Shown in pieces: positions 25,491-34,532 of a stretch of 64,000 bases of DNA. Position numbers and translations under genes: made by a program. This DNA comes from Dechloromonas sp. (lineage in GTDB: Bacteria > Pseudomonadota > Gammaproteobacteria > Burkholderiales > Rhodocyclaceae), in NCBI GenBank assembly GCA_028687035.1, contig JAQUAX010000016.1, positions 1 through 64,000 of the forward strand, in the 5' to 3' direction. How positions within the stretch are numbered: position 1 is the first letter of the stretch; every line of letters starts with the position of its first letter. The notes under the pieces are model-generated. The model saw only the letters and a list, made by a program, of their open reading frames with translations, did not search any database and had not been told where the DNA came from.

Positions 25491-28400
25491 ATGCTGGAAA
25501 AACTGATCCGCTTTTCGCTGACCCAGCGCCTGCTGCTGCTGGTGCTCACCGCGATGCTCACCGGTGCCGGCGTGCAGGCCTTCCTCGGCCTGCCGATCGA
25601 CGCTTTCCCCGACGTCTCGACGACGCAGGTCAAGATCATCCTGAAAGCCCCCGGCATGACGCCGGAAGAGGTCGAGACCCGGCTGGCCGTGCCGGTCGAG
25701 CAGGAAATGCTCGGCATCCCGCACCAGCGCCTGCTGCGCTCGACGTCCAAGTACGCACTGACCGACATCACCATCGATTTCGAGGACGGCACCGACATCT
25801 ACTGGGCGCGCCAGCAGGTCGGCGAACGCCTGGCCGGCGCGATGGGCAACCTGCCGCCCGGCGTCACCGGCGGCATGGCGCCGATCACGACGCCGCTCGG
25901 CGAAATGTTCATGTTCACGATCGAGGGCGACCTGCCGCTGGCCGACAAGCGGGCGCTGCTCGACTGGGTGATCCGCCCGCAGCTGCGCACCATTCCCGGC
26001 GTCGCCGACGTCAACAGCCTGGGCGGCGAGGTGCGGACCTTCGAGGTCGTTCCCAACCCGCAGCTGCTGGCAGCGCGCGGCCTGGCGCTGAAGGACCTGC
26101 AGGCGGTACTCGAAGCCAACAACCGCAACGACGGCGCCGGCCGCCTGGCCGACGGCGAAGAAGCGCTGCTGGTGCGCGCCGAGGGCGCCATCCGCACGCT
26201 CGACGACGTCCGCGCCATCGTGCTGCAGGCGAAGGACGGCCGCGTCGTGCGCGTCGCCGACGTCGCCGACGTGCGCTTCGGCGCGCTGACCCGCTACGGC
26301 GCGGTGACCCAGAGCGGCCGCGGCGAAGCGGTCGAGGGCCTGGTCCTCGGCCTGCGCGGGGCCAACGCGCAGGCCGTCGTCGACGGCGTCAAGGCACGCC
26401 TGGCCGAGATCGCGCCGACGCTGCCGCAAGGGGTCACGATCGAGCCCTTCTACGACCGCTCGAACCTGGTCGGGCGCGCCGTCGGCACGGTGTCGAAGGC
26501 GCTGTTCGAGGCCATCGTGCTGGTCGTGCTGCTGCTGCTCGCCTTCCTCGGCAACCTGCGCGCGGCGCTGGTCGTCGCGCTGATGCTGCCGCTGTCGGCG
26601 CTCGCCACTTTCATCCTGATGCGCAGCTTCGGCCTGTCGGCCAACCTGATGAGCCTGGGCGGCCTGGCCATCGCGATCGGCATGCTGGTCGACGCGGCGG
26701 TCGTCGTCGTCGAGAACGTCGAGAGCCAGCTCGCCCACGCCCGCGACGAACTGCCGACGCTGCACCTGATCTTCCGCGCCGCGCGCGAAGTGGCGATGCC
26801 GGTCGCCTCGGGCATCGTCATCATCATCATCGTCTTCCTGCCGCTGCTCACCTTGCAGGGGCTGGAAGGCAAGATGTTCGGGCCGGTCGCGCTGACCATC
26901 GTGTTCGCGCTGGCCTCGTCGCTGCTGCTGTCGCTGACCGTGGTGCCGGTGCTCTCCTCCTGGCTGATCAAGCGCGGCGCCCACCATGAGCCCTGGCTGG
27001 TCCGCAAACTGGCGGCGATCTACGACCGCGTGCTCGCCTCGGCGCTGGCCAATTCCCGCCGCTACGTCGCCGGTGCCGTACTGGCGCTGCTCGCCGCCGG
27101 CGGGGCCTTCGGCCTGCTCGGCAAGAGCTTCATGCCGACGATGGACGAGGGCGACCTGATCATGCAGCTGGAAAAGCTGCCGTCGATCGGCCTCGACCAG
27201 ACCATCGCGATCGACGGTGCCGCGCAACGTGCCATCCTCGAAAAGGTGCCGGAGGTGAAGGCCATCGTCGCCCGCGCCGGTGCTGACGAGCTGGGTCTCG
27301 ACCCGATGGGCCTGAACCAGACCGACACCTTCATGGTGCTGCAGCCGCGCAACACCTGGCGCAATCCGGACCCGGCCTGGCTGGCCGACCGCCTGCGCGA
27401 GGTGATGGCCGATTTCCCGGGCATCGGTTTCTCCTTCACGCAGCCGATCGACATGCGCGTCTCCGAGATGCTGACCGGCGTCCGCGGCGACCTGGCGATC
27501 AAGATCTTCGGGCCGGACCTGGCGACGCTGAACAAGCTCGCGGTCGACATCGAAAACAGCGTCAAAACCGTGCGCGGCGCCGAGGACACCTTCACGCTGA
27601 AGAACGACGGCGTGCAGTACCTGAAGATCGCCGTCGACCGGCTCGCCGCCGGGCGTTTCGGCCTCAACGTCGATGACATCCAGAACGACCTGAAGTCGCT
27701 GCTCGAAGGCCGCAACGTCGGCACCGTGATCGAACAGGGCCGGCGCACGCCGGTCGTGCTGCGCGGCCCGGCCGGCCTGCGCGATTCGCCGGCCGATTTC
27801 GCGGCGCTGCGTTTGAGCCTGCCCGACGGCGCCAGCGTGCCGCTGGCGTCGATCGCGAAGATCGAGCGGATCGACGGCCCGGTCAAGGTCGACCGCGAAA
27901 ATGCGCAGCGCTACGTCGTCGTCCAGTCCAACGTCCGCGACCGCGACCTGGTCGGCTTCGTCGACGACGCCAAGGCCACCGTCGCCCGCGACGTCAAGCT
28001 GCCGGAAGGCTACCGCATCGCCTGGGGTGGCCAGTTCGAGAACCAGCAGCGCGCCGCGGCGCGCCTGATGGTCGTCGTGCCGGTCGCGCTGGCGCTGATC
28101 TTCTTCCTGCTGTTCTCGACCTTCGGCTCGGTCCGCCAGGCGCTGCTGGTGCTGTCCAACATCCCGTTCGCGATGATCGGCGGCGTCTTCGGCCTGCTCG
28201 TTTCCGGCGAATACCTGTCGGTGCCGGCGTCGGTCGGCTTCATCGCGCTGCTCGGCATCGCGGTGCTGAACGGCGTCGTCATGGTCACCTATTTCAACCA
28301 GCTGCTGGCGCGCGGCATGGGCATCGCCGACGTCGTCGTCGAGGGCGCCAGGCGCCGGCTGCGCCCGGTGCTGATGACCGCCAGCATCGCCGCCTTCGGC

Positions 28401-28577
28401 CTGGTCCCGATGCTGTTCGCGACCGGCCCCGGCTCCGAGGTGCAGCGGCCGCTGGCCATCGTCGTGATCGGTGGCCTGGTTACCTCGACCGCGCTGACGC
28501 TGGTGCTGCTGCCCATCCTGTTCCGCCGCTTCGGCGTCGAACCCGCCGTTTCCTTCAGCGAGAAATCCCATGGCTGA
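25491..28577 (+). CDS. Heavy-metal-type RND efflux permease (CusA/CzcA family)
   Basis: A 1028-residue inner-membrane proton antiporter with the twelve-helix RND layout and two large periplasmic loops. It starts MLEKLIRFSLTQRL and has the HME-type opening LPIDAFPDVSTTQVKI. Helix 4 reads LAIAIGMLVDAAVVVVEN, which lacks the DFG-DGA signature of the zinc/cobalt/cadmium class and is nearer to the monovalent-metal (Cu/Ag) class. The substrate class is therefore an inference. It overlaps the following DUF3240 gene by 8 bases. Confidence 0.92.
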   Translation: MLEKLIRFSLTQRLLLLVLTAMLTGAGVQAFLGLPIDAFPDVSTTQVKIILKAPGMTPEEVETRLAVPVEQEMLGIPHQRLLRSTSKYALTDITIDFEDGTDIYWARQQVGERLAGAMGNLPPGVTGGMAPITTPLGEMFMFTIEGDLPLADKRALLDWVIRPQLRTIPGVADVNSLGGEVRTFEVVPNPQLLAARGLALKDLQAVLEANNRNDGAGRLADGEEALLVRAEGAIRTLDDVRAIVLQAKDGRVVRVADVADVRFGALTRYGAVTQSGRGEAVEGLVLGLRGANAQAVVDGVKARLAEIAPTLPQGVTIEPFYDRSNLVGRAVGTVSKALFEAIVLVVLLLLAFLGNLRAALVVALMLPLSALATFILMRSFGLSANLMSLGGLAIAIGMLVDAAVVVVENVESQLAHARDELPTLHLIFRAAREVAMPVASGIVIIIIVFLPLLTLQGLEGKMFGPVALTIVFALASSLLLSLTVVPVLSSWLIKRGAHHEPWLVRKLAAIYDRVLASALANSRRYVAGAVLALLAAGGAFGLLGKSFMPTMDEGDLIMQLEKLPSIGLDQTIAIDGAAQRAILEKVPEVKAIVARAGADELGLDPMGLNQTDTFMVLQPRNTWRNPDPAWLADRLREVMADFPGIGFSFTQPIDMRVSEMLTGVRGDLAIKIFGPDLATLNKLAVDIENSVKTVRGAEDTFTLKNDGVQYLKIAVDRLAAGRFGLNVDDIQNDLKSLLEGRNVGTVIEQGRRTPVVLRGPAGLRDSPADFAALRLSLPDGASVPLASIAKIERIDGPVKVDRENAQRYVVVQSNVRDRDLVGFVDDAKATVARDVKLPEGYRIAWGGQFENQQRAAARLMVVVPVALALIFFLLFSTFGSVRQALLVLSNIPFAMIGGVFGLLVSGEYLSVPASVGFIALLGIAVLNGVVMVTYFNQLLARGMGIADVVVEGARRRLRPVLMTASIAAFGLVPMLFATGPGSEVQRPLAIVVIGGLVTSTALTLVLLPILFRRFGVEPAVSFSEKSHG

Positions 28578-28872
28578 CGTCCTGCTCACCCTGGTCATGC
28601 CCGACGACGTCGCCCAGCACGTCGAAGACCTGCTGCTGTCGCGCCCCGACCTCGTGCGCGGCTTCACCGCCAACGCCTCCGAAGGGCACGGCTCGGTCGT
28701 CCAGCTGGTCGAACCGGCCGAACTGGTCGCTGGCCACGCGCCGCGCAAGGTGATCCGCACCCTCGGCGCCGAAGCCGACATGCGCGCCGTGCTCGACCTG
28801 ATCAAGAACGAACTGCCGCGCGCCAACGTGTTTTTCTGGCTGGTGCCGATCATCGCCATGGGGCGTCTATGA
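28570..28872 (+). CDS. DUF3240 family protein
   Basis: A 100-residue soluble protein (MADVLLTLVMPDDVAQHVEDLLL...), a ferredoxin-fold-like, PII-resembling small protein typical of DUF3240. Members are commonly found between genes of metal RND systems; their function is not established. The start ATG lies inside the permease gene, and the stop overlaps the outer-membrane factor start (ATGA), so it is translated with the pump. Confidence 0.82.
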   Translation: MADVLLTLVMPDDVAQHVEDLLLSRPDLVRGFTANASEGHGSVVQLVEPAELVAGHAPRKVIRTLGAEADMRAVLDLIKNELPRANVFFWLVPIIAMGRL

Positions 28873-30107
28873 AACCGCTTGTCCTTTTGCTGCTGGCCGG
28901 CTTCGCCGCCAGCGCCGTCGCCGCCGACCCGGCATCCACCCTGCCGCCCGCCGAGATCGTCGCCCGCGTGCTGCGCGACGCGCCGGACGTGCAGGCCGCG
29001 ACCAGCCAGATCCGCGCCGAGGAAGCCAACCGCCGTCGCCTGGAAGCCGGACCGCATGAATGGAACCTGCGCCTGGGCGGGCAGCAGCGGCGCAGCGCGC
29101 CGGCCACCGGCCCGAACGAGCGCTTCAGCGAATGGAACAGCGCGATCGAACGCCCGCTGCGCCTGCCCGGCAAGGCCGCGACCGATGCCGAACTCGGCGC
29201 CGCCGGCGTGACGCTGGCCGAAACCGCCTACGGCGACGCGCTGCACGAAGCCAGCCGCAGCCTGCTCAAGGCCTGGTTCGTCTGGCTGCGCGAAACCGCC
29301 GCCAGCGCGCAGTGGACCGCGCAGGTCGAACTGCTCGACCGCCAGGCCAAGGCCATCGAGCGCCGCCGGCAACTCGGCGACGCGGCCCGGCTCGACGCGA
29401 TCCAGGCCGAAGCCGCGCTGGCCCAGGCCGTCGCCCAGCGGACCCAGGCCGAAGCGCGCCGGCGCAGCGCCGGCGAGGACCTGCGCCGCCGCTACCCCGG
29501 CCTGCCCCTGAACGAACCGGCAACGCTGGACGAACCGCAGCCGCTGGCCGGCAGCGACACGGAATGGATCGCCGCGCTGCTCGAACACAGCCACGAACTC
29601 GGCCTCGCGCGCGGCGAGGCGCAGCGCGCCCGGATCGCCGCCGAGCGCCAGCGCCAGGACCGGATGCCCGACCCGAGCGTCGGCCTGCAGTTTTCGCGCG
29701 AACGCGGCGGCGAGGAAAACGTCGTCGGCGCCTACATCAGCATTCCGCTGCCCGGCGACGCCCGCCGCGCCACCGCCGACGCGTCGCTGGCCCAGGCCGA
29801 AGCCGCCGGCCGGCGCGCCGAAGCCGTCGAGCGCCGGATCGGCGCCGAAGCCGCGACGCTGCTCCAGGCCGTGCAGTCCGCCACCCCGGCCTGGCAAGCC
29901 GCCCGCGATGCCGCCGAACGCCTCGAACGCAGCGCCGACCTGACCGCCCGCGCCTACCAGCTCGGCGAGGGTAGCCTCAACGAGCTGCTGACCGCCCGCC
30001 GGCTGGCCAACGAAGCCCGGCTGGCCGCCCGCACCAGCCAGCTCGACGCGCTGGAACTGCGCTACCGGCTGCTGCTCGACGCCCACCGGTTGTGGGATCT
30101 GGATTGA
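28869..30107 (+). CDS. Outer-membrane efflux channel (TolC/CusC/CzcC-like)
   Basis: A 412-residue OEP-family protein with a signal peptide (KPLVLLLLAGFAASAVAA) and two long, Ala/Arg-rich helical repeats (about 30-200 and 215-405), as in TolC-like trimers. It completes a tripartite pump with the products of the three preceding genes. The segment PDPSVGLQFSRERGGEENVVGAYISIPLP is the usual strand region of the second repeat. It is the last gene of the operon; a hairpin and regulator-box array follow. Confidence 0.88.
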   Translation: MKPLVLLLLAGFAASAVAADPASTLPPAEIVARVLRDAPDVQAATSQIRAEEANRRRLEAGPHEWNLRLGGQQRRSAPATGPNERFSEWNSAIERPLRLPGKAATDAELGAAGVTLAETAYGDALHEASRSLLKAWFVWLRETAASAQWTAQVELLDRQAKAIERRRQLGDAARLDAIQAEAALAQAVAQRTQAEARRRSAGEDLRRRYPGLPLNEPATLDEPQPLAGSDTEWIAALLEHSHELGLARGEAQRARIAAERQRQDRMPDPSVGLQFSRERGGEENVVGAYISIPLPGDARRATADASLAQAEAAGRRAEAVERRIGAEAATLLQAVQSATPAWQAARDAAERLERSADLTARAYQLGEGSLNELLTARRLANEARLAARTSQLDALELRYRLLLDAHRLWDLD

Positions 30108-30113
30108 CCGGAA

Positions 30114-30177
30114 CGCCGGCGCCTTAAGCCGGCGCTAAGCTTCGCCTAAGCGGGCGTTAAGCGGGCGGGATCAAACT
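30114..30177 (+). promoter_or_regulatory. Four-fold QseB/PmrA-type box array and -10 of the cytochrome-qseBC operon
   Basis: Four hexamers, CTTAAG (30123), GCTAAG (30134), CCTAAG (30145) and GTTAAG (30156), are spaced exactly 11 bp apart, one DNA turn. The last ends 10 bases before a CAAACT -10-like sequence (30172-30177). A 7-bp hairpin (30114-30120 with 30128-30134) overlaps the first box and may end transcription from the efflux operon. Confidence 0.7.
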
Positions 30178-30204
30178 GTTCTCCAGCCACACTTGGAGAA
30201 CGCC

Positions 30205-30600
30205 ATGAAAACCCTCACCGCCCTCGCCCTGCTGCTCGTCGCCGCCGCCGGCCATGCCGAAACGCCGCAGGCCATTACCCGGCAGTACGCGGACGCCGCG
30301 CCGGCCGGCTTCGTCCCCGCCGCGCGGCGCGGCGAAGCACTCTTCCGGCAGAACTTCGCAATTAACGACAAGATGCCGTCGTGCACGGCCTGCCATACCG
30401 ACCATCCGAAAAACCCCGGTCGCCACGCGGTGACCGGCAAGACGATCCGGCCGCTGGCCGTCGTCGCCAACGGCGAACGCTTCAGCGATCCGGCCAAGGT
30501 CGAGAAATGGTTCGGCCGCAATTGCAGAGAAGTCGTCGGCCGCGCCTGCACACCGGGCGAAAAGGCCGATTTCGTCGCCTACATGAATGAGGTGCGCTGA
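30205..30600 (+). CDS. DUF1924/SHP-type monoheme cytochrome c
   Basis: A 131-residue periplasmic protein with a signal peptide ending near GHAET. One heme motif CTACH (60-64) is present. A Cys pair (107 and 115, NCREVVGRAC) with Asn 106 matches the sphaeroides heme protein (SHP) family, in which Asn is the labile sixth heme ligand and oxygen or NO can bind. SHP is described as taking electrons from a diheme cytochrome (DHC), encoded next door here. Its physiological job is not settled. Confidence 0.87.
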   Translation: MKTLTALALLLVAAAGHAETPQAITRQYADAAPAGFVPAARRGEALFRQNFAINDKMPSCTACHTDHPKNPGRHAVTGKTIRPLAVVANGERFSDPAKVEKWFGRNCREVVGRACTPGEKADFVAYMNEVR

Positions 30601-30601
30601 C

Positions 30602-31054
30602 ATGAAAGCCCTGATTTTTGCCCTGCTGGCGGCGTTCACCGTGCCGGCGCTGGCCGACCGCCTGCCGCTGCCGACCGACACCCCGGCCAGCTACCGCAAC
30701 GAATGCGGCAGCTGCCACCTGGCCTACCCGCCCGCGCTGCTCGCGGCCGGCGACTGGAAACGGCTGCTCGCCCGGCTGAGCGACCACTACGGCAGCGATG
30801 CCGCGGTCGACGCCGCCCAGCAGCGCGAAATCGCCGCCTTCCTCGAACGCCATGCCGGAAACCCCGGTCCGGCCGGCAACCCGCCGCGGATCACCCGGAC
30901 CGCCCGCTTCGTCCGCAAGCACGACGAGATTCCGGCCCGCTTCTGGCGCGATCCGCGCGTCCGCTCGCCGGCCAATTGCGAGGCCTGCCACACCCGCGCC
31001 GGCGAAGGCCGGTTCAGCGAACACGAAATCGGCATTGCCGAACTGAAGGAGTGA
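30602..31054 (+). CDS. Diheme cytochrome c (DHC type)
   Basis: A 150-residue protein with a signal peptide ending at ALADR and two heme motifs, CGSCH (about 38) and CEACH (about 129). The spacing and the partner genes identify the DHC family, the electron donor to SHP. The ATG at 30602 follows the SHP stop by one base, giving a clean signal peptide; an upstream in-frame ATG is inside the SHP gene. Confidence 0.87.
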   Translation: MKALIFALLAAFTVPALADRLPLPTDTPASYRNECGSCHLAYPPALLAAGDWKRLLARLSDHYGSDAAVDAAQQREIAAFLERHAGNPGPAGNPPRITRTARFVRKHDEIPARFWRDPRVRSPANCEACHTRAGEGRFSEHEIGIAELKE

Positions 31055-31056
31055 TC

Positions 31057-31662
31057 ATGCAAAAAATTCTCGTCTGGGACTGGCCGGTCCGCCTCGGCCA
31101 CTGGCTGATGGTCGGCGGCTTCGCGCTGGCCTGGCTGACCGGCGACAGCGAAAGCCTGCGCCTGGTGCACGTCGCCGCCGGCACGACCGTCATCGCCGTC
31201 GCCGCCTTCCGGCTGCTGTGGGGCTTCGCCGGCACCCGCCACGCCCGCTTCGCCGCCTTCGTGCGCGGCCCAGCCGCCGTCCGTCGCTACCTGACCAGCC
31301 TGCTCCGCCTCGAACCGGAAACGCACGTCGGCCACAACCCGGCCGGCGGCTGGGCCATTCTGGCCCTGCTCGGCCTCGCGCTGCTGACCGGCCTGGCCGG
31401 CTGGGCGACCTACGAGGAAATCGGCGGCCACTGGCTGGAAGAACTGCACGAGGGACTCGCGGCGACGATGCTGACCGTGGTCATCGTCCACGTCGCCGGC
31501 GTCGTCTCGGGCAGCCTGGCGCACGGCGAAAACCTGGTCCGCGCGATGTTCACCGGGCGCAAGGAAGGGGCGCCGGAGCAGGCCATTCCGTCCGCCCGGC
31601 CGCTCGCCGCGCTGCTGCTGCTCGTCTGGGTGGCCGCCGCCGGCTGGTGGATGCTGAACTGA
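31057..31662 (+). CDS. Cytochrome b561-type membrane electron carrier
   Basis: A 201-residue inner-membrane protein with four to five helices. Conserved His residues for two b hemes are in VRLGHWLMVGG, LRLVHVAAG and VVIVHVAGV. It should pass electrons from the quinone pool to the periplasmic DHC and SHP cytochromes encoded just upstream. The ATG at 31057 lies 2 bases after the DHC stop, with GGAG within the DHC end as ribosome site. Confidence 0.88.
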   Translation: MQKILVWDWPVRLGHWLMVGGFALAWLTGDSESLRLVHVAAGTTVIAVAAFRLLWGFAGTRHARFAAFVRGPAAVRRYLTSLLRLEPETHVGHNPAGGWAILALLGLALLTGLAGWATYEEIGGHWLEELHEGLAATMLTVVIVHVAGVVSGSLAHGENLVRAMFTGRKEGAPEQAIPSARPLAALLLLVWVAAAGWWMLN

Positions 31663-31675
31663 TAGAATCGCCGCC

Positions 31676-32332
31676 ATGCGCATCCTGCTTGTCGAAGACG
31701 ACCCCCAACTCGGCGATGGCCTGACCGTCGGCCTGCGCCAGTCCGGCTTCGCCGTCGACTGGGTGCGCGACGGCCATGCCGCCGACCTGGCGCTGCTCGC
31801 CGAAAGCTTCGACCTGGTCGTGCTCGACCTCGGCCTGCCGAAGCTGGCCGGCATGGAAGTCCTGAACCGCGCCCGCGCCCGCGGCCAGGACATGCCGGTA
31901 CTGATCCTGACCGCGCGCGATGCGACCGGCGACAAGGTCGCCGGGCTCGATGCCGGCGCCGACGACTACCTGGTCAAGCCGATCGACCTCGACGAACTGG
32001 CCGCCCGCATCCGCGCGCTGACCCGGCGCAGCGCCGGCCGCGCCGCGCCGCTGCTGACGCACGGCGACCTGACGCTGGACCCGGCGGCGCACGCCGTGAC
32101 CCGTGCCGGCCAGCCGGTCGAGCTGTCGACGCGCGAATTCTCGCTGCTGCAACTGCTGCTCGAGAACGCCGGCCGGGTGCTGACCCGCAGCCAGCTCGAG
32201 CAGTCGCTGTACGGCTGGCGCGACGAGCCGGACAGCAACGCGCTCGAAGTCCATATCCATCACCTGCGCAAGAAGCTGGGCAGCGAGCTGATCCGCACGC
32301 TGCGCGGCGTCGGTTACACGATCGCCCGATGA
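31676..32332 (+). CDS. OmpR-family response regulator, QseB/PmrA-like
   Basis: A 218-residue regulator with receiver Asp 51 (LVVLDLGLPKLAGMEVL) and a winged-helix DNA-binding domain ending RTLRGVGYTIAR. The QseB/PmrA/TctD subgroup recognises YTTAAK-N5-YTTAAK boxes; such boxes stand before this operon (30123-30161) and before the RND operon (24365-24381), so it probably controls both and itself. It overlaps the kinase start by 4 bases. Clustering of QseBC-like genes with SHP and DHC is a described pattern. Confidence 0.9.
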   Translation: MRILLVEDDPQLGDGLTVGLRQSGFAVDWVRDGHAADLALLAESFDLVVLDLGLPKLAGMEVLNRARARGQDMPVLILTARDATGDKVAGLDAGADDYLVKPIDLDELAARIRALTRRSAGRAAPLLTHGDLTLDPAAHAVTRAGQPVELSTREFSLLQLLLENAGRVLTRSQLEQSLYGWRDEPDSNALEVHIHHLRKKLGSELIRTLRGVGYTIAR

Positions 32333-33669
32333 GCCGTACCGCCTGGTTCTCGCTGCGCCGCCGCCTGCTCGGCCTGCTGCTCGGCGGCGTCGCCGCGGCC
32401 TGGCTGGCGACCACGGTGTTCAGCTACGTCGATTCGCACCACGAGGTCGACGAACTGTTCGACGCGCAGCTCGCGCAGGCGGCGCAGACGCTGCTGGCGC
32501 TGGCCAGCCACGACGAGGGCGACGGCATCGAGGATCTCGGCGACGTCGCGCACAAGTACCAGCGCCGGCTGCGCTTCCAGATCTGGCACGCCGACGGCCG
32601 CCTGCTGCTGCGCTCCAACAACGCGCCTGCGACGCCGCTGACGGCCGCCGACGGCTTTTCGGAAACCCGTGGCGACGACGGCCACTGGCGGCATTTCAGC
32701 CGCTGGAACGAGGGCGGCACGCTGCAGGTCCAGGTCAGCGAGGACCACCATGTCCGCGACGAACTGATCGGCCACATCGCCTGGCGCCTGCTCTTCCCGG
32801 CACTGTTCGGGCTGCCGCTGATCGGCCTGTGGGTCTGGCTGGCGACCCGGCACGGTCTGGCCTCGCTGGACGGCATCGCCCGCCAGATCGCCAGCCGCGA
32901 CCCGCAGCAGCTGCAGGCGGTGACGCCGGCCAGCGCGCCGGAGGAAATCCGCGCGATGCTCGAGGCGCTGAACGGCCTGTTCCAGCGCGTCGAAACGGCG
33001 CTCGAGACCGAACGCCGCTTCACCGCCGACGCCGCGCACGAACTGCGCACGCCGCTCGCCGCGCTGCAGGCGCAACTGCAGGTCGCGCTACGCGCCCGCG
33101 ACGACGCCGAGCGCAACCGCTCGCTGGCCCAGCTGCAGAGCGGACTGGCCCGCGCCTCCCACCTGGTCGAGCAGATGCTGCAACTGGCCCGGCTCGATCC
33201 CGAATCGGGGCTGCCCAACCCGGAAGCGGTCGACCTCGGCGAACTGGCCGAATCGGTCTGCGCCGACCTCGGCGGGCTGATCCTCGACAAGAACCTCGAT
33301 TTCGACCTCGCCGCCGCCCCCGGCGCCGTCGTCACCGGGCAGCGCGAGTGGCTGCGCGTGCTGATCCGCAACCTGGTCGACAACGCGATCCGCTACACCC
33401 CGCCGGACGGCCGCGTGCATGTCCGCGTGCAGCGCGACGGCAGCGCCTGCCGCCTCTCCGTCTGCGACAGCGGCCCCGGCATTCCGGAAGAGGAACGCGA
33501 ACGGGTGCTGCGCCGCTTCCACCGACTGAATCCGGGCGAACAGCCGGGCAGCGGTCTGGGCCTGGCGATCGTCACCCGCATCGCCGAGCTGCACGGCGCC
33601 CGCCTGGAACTCGGCACGCCGCCGGACGGCTGCGGCCTGCTCGCCGAAGTCCGCTGGAATTCAGCCTAG
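32329..33669 (+). CDS. Sensor histidine kinase, QseC/PmrB-like
   Basis: A 446-residue membrane kinase. The N-terminal helix (about 13-35) is followed by a periplasmic sensor of about 120 residues, a second helix (about 150-172), a HAMP-like linker, HisKA with His 237 (DAAHELRTPLAALQ), and an HATPase (NLVDNAIRYTPP, DSGPGIPEEE, GSGLGLAIV). The periplasmic part has no obvious metal-binding cluster, so the stimulus (metal, redox or other) is open. The 3' end overlaps the convergent pbpG-like gene by 9 bases. Confidence 0.9.
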   Translation: MSRTAWFSLRRRLLGLLLGGVAAAWLATTVFSYVDSHHEVDELFDAQLAQAAQTLLALASHDEGDGIEDLGDVAHKYQRRLRFQIWHADGRLLLRSNNAPATPLTAADGFSETRGDDGHWRHFSRWNEGGTLQVQVSEDHHVRDELIGHIAWRLLFPALFGLPLIGLWVWLATRHGLASLDGIARQIASRDPQQLQAVTPASAPEEIRAMLEALNGLFQRVETALETERRFTADAAHELRTPLAALQAQLQVALRARDDAERNRSLAQLQSGLARASHLVEQMLQLARLDPESGLPNPEAVDLGELAESVCADLGGLILDKNLDFDLAAAPGAVVTGQREWLRVLIRNLVDNAIRYTPPDGRVHVRVQRDGSACRLSVCDSGPGIPEEERERVLRRFHRLNPGEQPGSGLGLAIVTRIAELHGARLELGTPPDGCGLLAEVRWNSA

Positions 33670-34476
33670 CGAACGCTGCGCGAACTGGCGCAAGCGGTTC
33701 ATGTCCTGCGCCCGCGCCTCGCGGTTGGCCGAGTGCAGCACGACCAGCGCGACAACCTCGTCGCCGAACTGCTCGGCCTGCGCCAGGCAATAGCCGGCCG
33801 CCGACGTGAAGCCGGTCTTGCCGCTGAGCAGCGCGACCGAGCGGTCGTGCGCAAAGCGATTGACGTTGGCCTTGCCGCCGACCGCGTCCTGCCGGGCCAG
33901 GCGGCGGAAGAAGGGCTGCTGCGACAGCATCACCAGCAGCACGCCGAGATCGCGGGCACTGGCGCGGTTGACCGCGGACAGGCCGGAAGAATCGCCGAAG
34001 TCGAAGCTGAACAGCTGCATCTGCGTCATCAGCGCGCGCATGTCGCGCCGGAACTCGTCCCAGCCGCCGGGATAGCTGCGCGCCAGCGCGGCGGCAGCGC
34101 GGTTGTCCGAGGTCACCAGCATCCATTCGAGCAGCTGCTCGCGCCGCCAGCGGGAACCGACCGCCAGCGACGAACGGGTGCTTTCCGTCGTCCGGACGTC
34201 GTCGGCGGTGATATGCACCGTCTCGTCGAGCGGCAGTTCGGCGGCGAGGATCACCGACGCGGTGATCAGCTTGGTGATCGACGCGATCTGCACCGGCGTG
34301 TCTGCCTCGCGGGCCAGCAGCGTGCGATCCAGGTTGCCGACGTAGGCATGGCGGGCAGTCAATTGCGGCCCCGCCGCGGCGTCGACCGCGAACGCAGATC
34401 CGGCCAGCGGCCAGCACAGCGCCCCGGCCAGCAGCCGGCGGCGACGGCGATCAATGGGATGGAACAGTTCTGACAT
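33661..34476 (-). CDS. pbpG: D-alanyl-D-alanine endopeptidase, PBP7-like
   Basis: A 271-residue serine peptidase of the S11 family acting on peptidoglycan cross-links in the periplasm. The catalytic motifs are Ser66-Ile-Thr-Lys69 (ASITKL), Ser123-Asp-Asn125 and Lys220-Thr-Gly. The signal peptide contains a run of Arg (DRRRRRLLAGAL), which hints at Tat export but is not a full consensus. The ATG at 34476 is chosen for the GAGGAGG ribosome site just upstream. It is shorter than PBP5-type carboxypeptidases, fitting PBP7. Confidence 0.88.
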   Translation of the reverse strand: MSELFHPIDRRRRRLLAGALCWPLAGSAFAVDAAAGPQLTARHAYVGNLDRTLLAREADTPVQIASITKLITASVILAAELPLDETVHITADDVRTTESTRSSLAVGSRWRREQLLEWMLVTSDNRAAAALARSYPGGWDEFRRDMRALMTQMQLFSFDFGDSSGLSAVNRASARDLGVLLVMLSQQPFFRRLARQDAVGGKANVNRFAHDRSVALLSGKTGFTSAAGYCLAQAEQFGDEVVALVVLHSANREARAQDMNRLRQFAQRSLG

Positions 34477-34532
34477 GCGGCCTCCTCGCTTCATTATAGG
34501 GAGGGCGGCCCCGCGTGTTAGCATTCGCCGCG

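Noticed and set aside
25440..30086. Very long minus-strand open frame (over 1500 codons) across the RND operon
   Set aside because: It lies antisense to four well-identified genes; long antisense frames are expected in high-GC DNA with strong third-position bias. The translation is compositionally biased (Gln/Arg/Asp/Ala) without domains.
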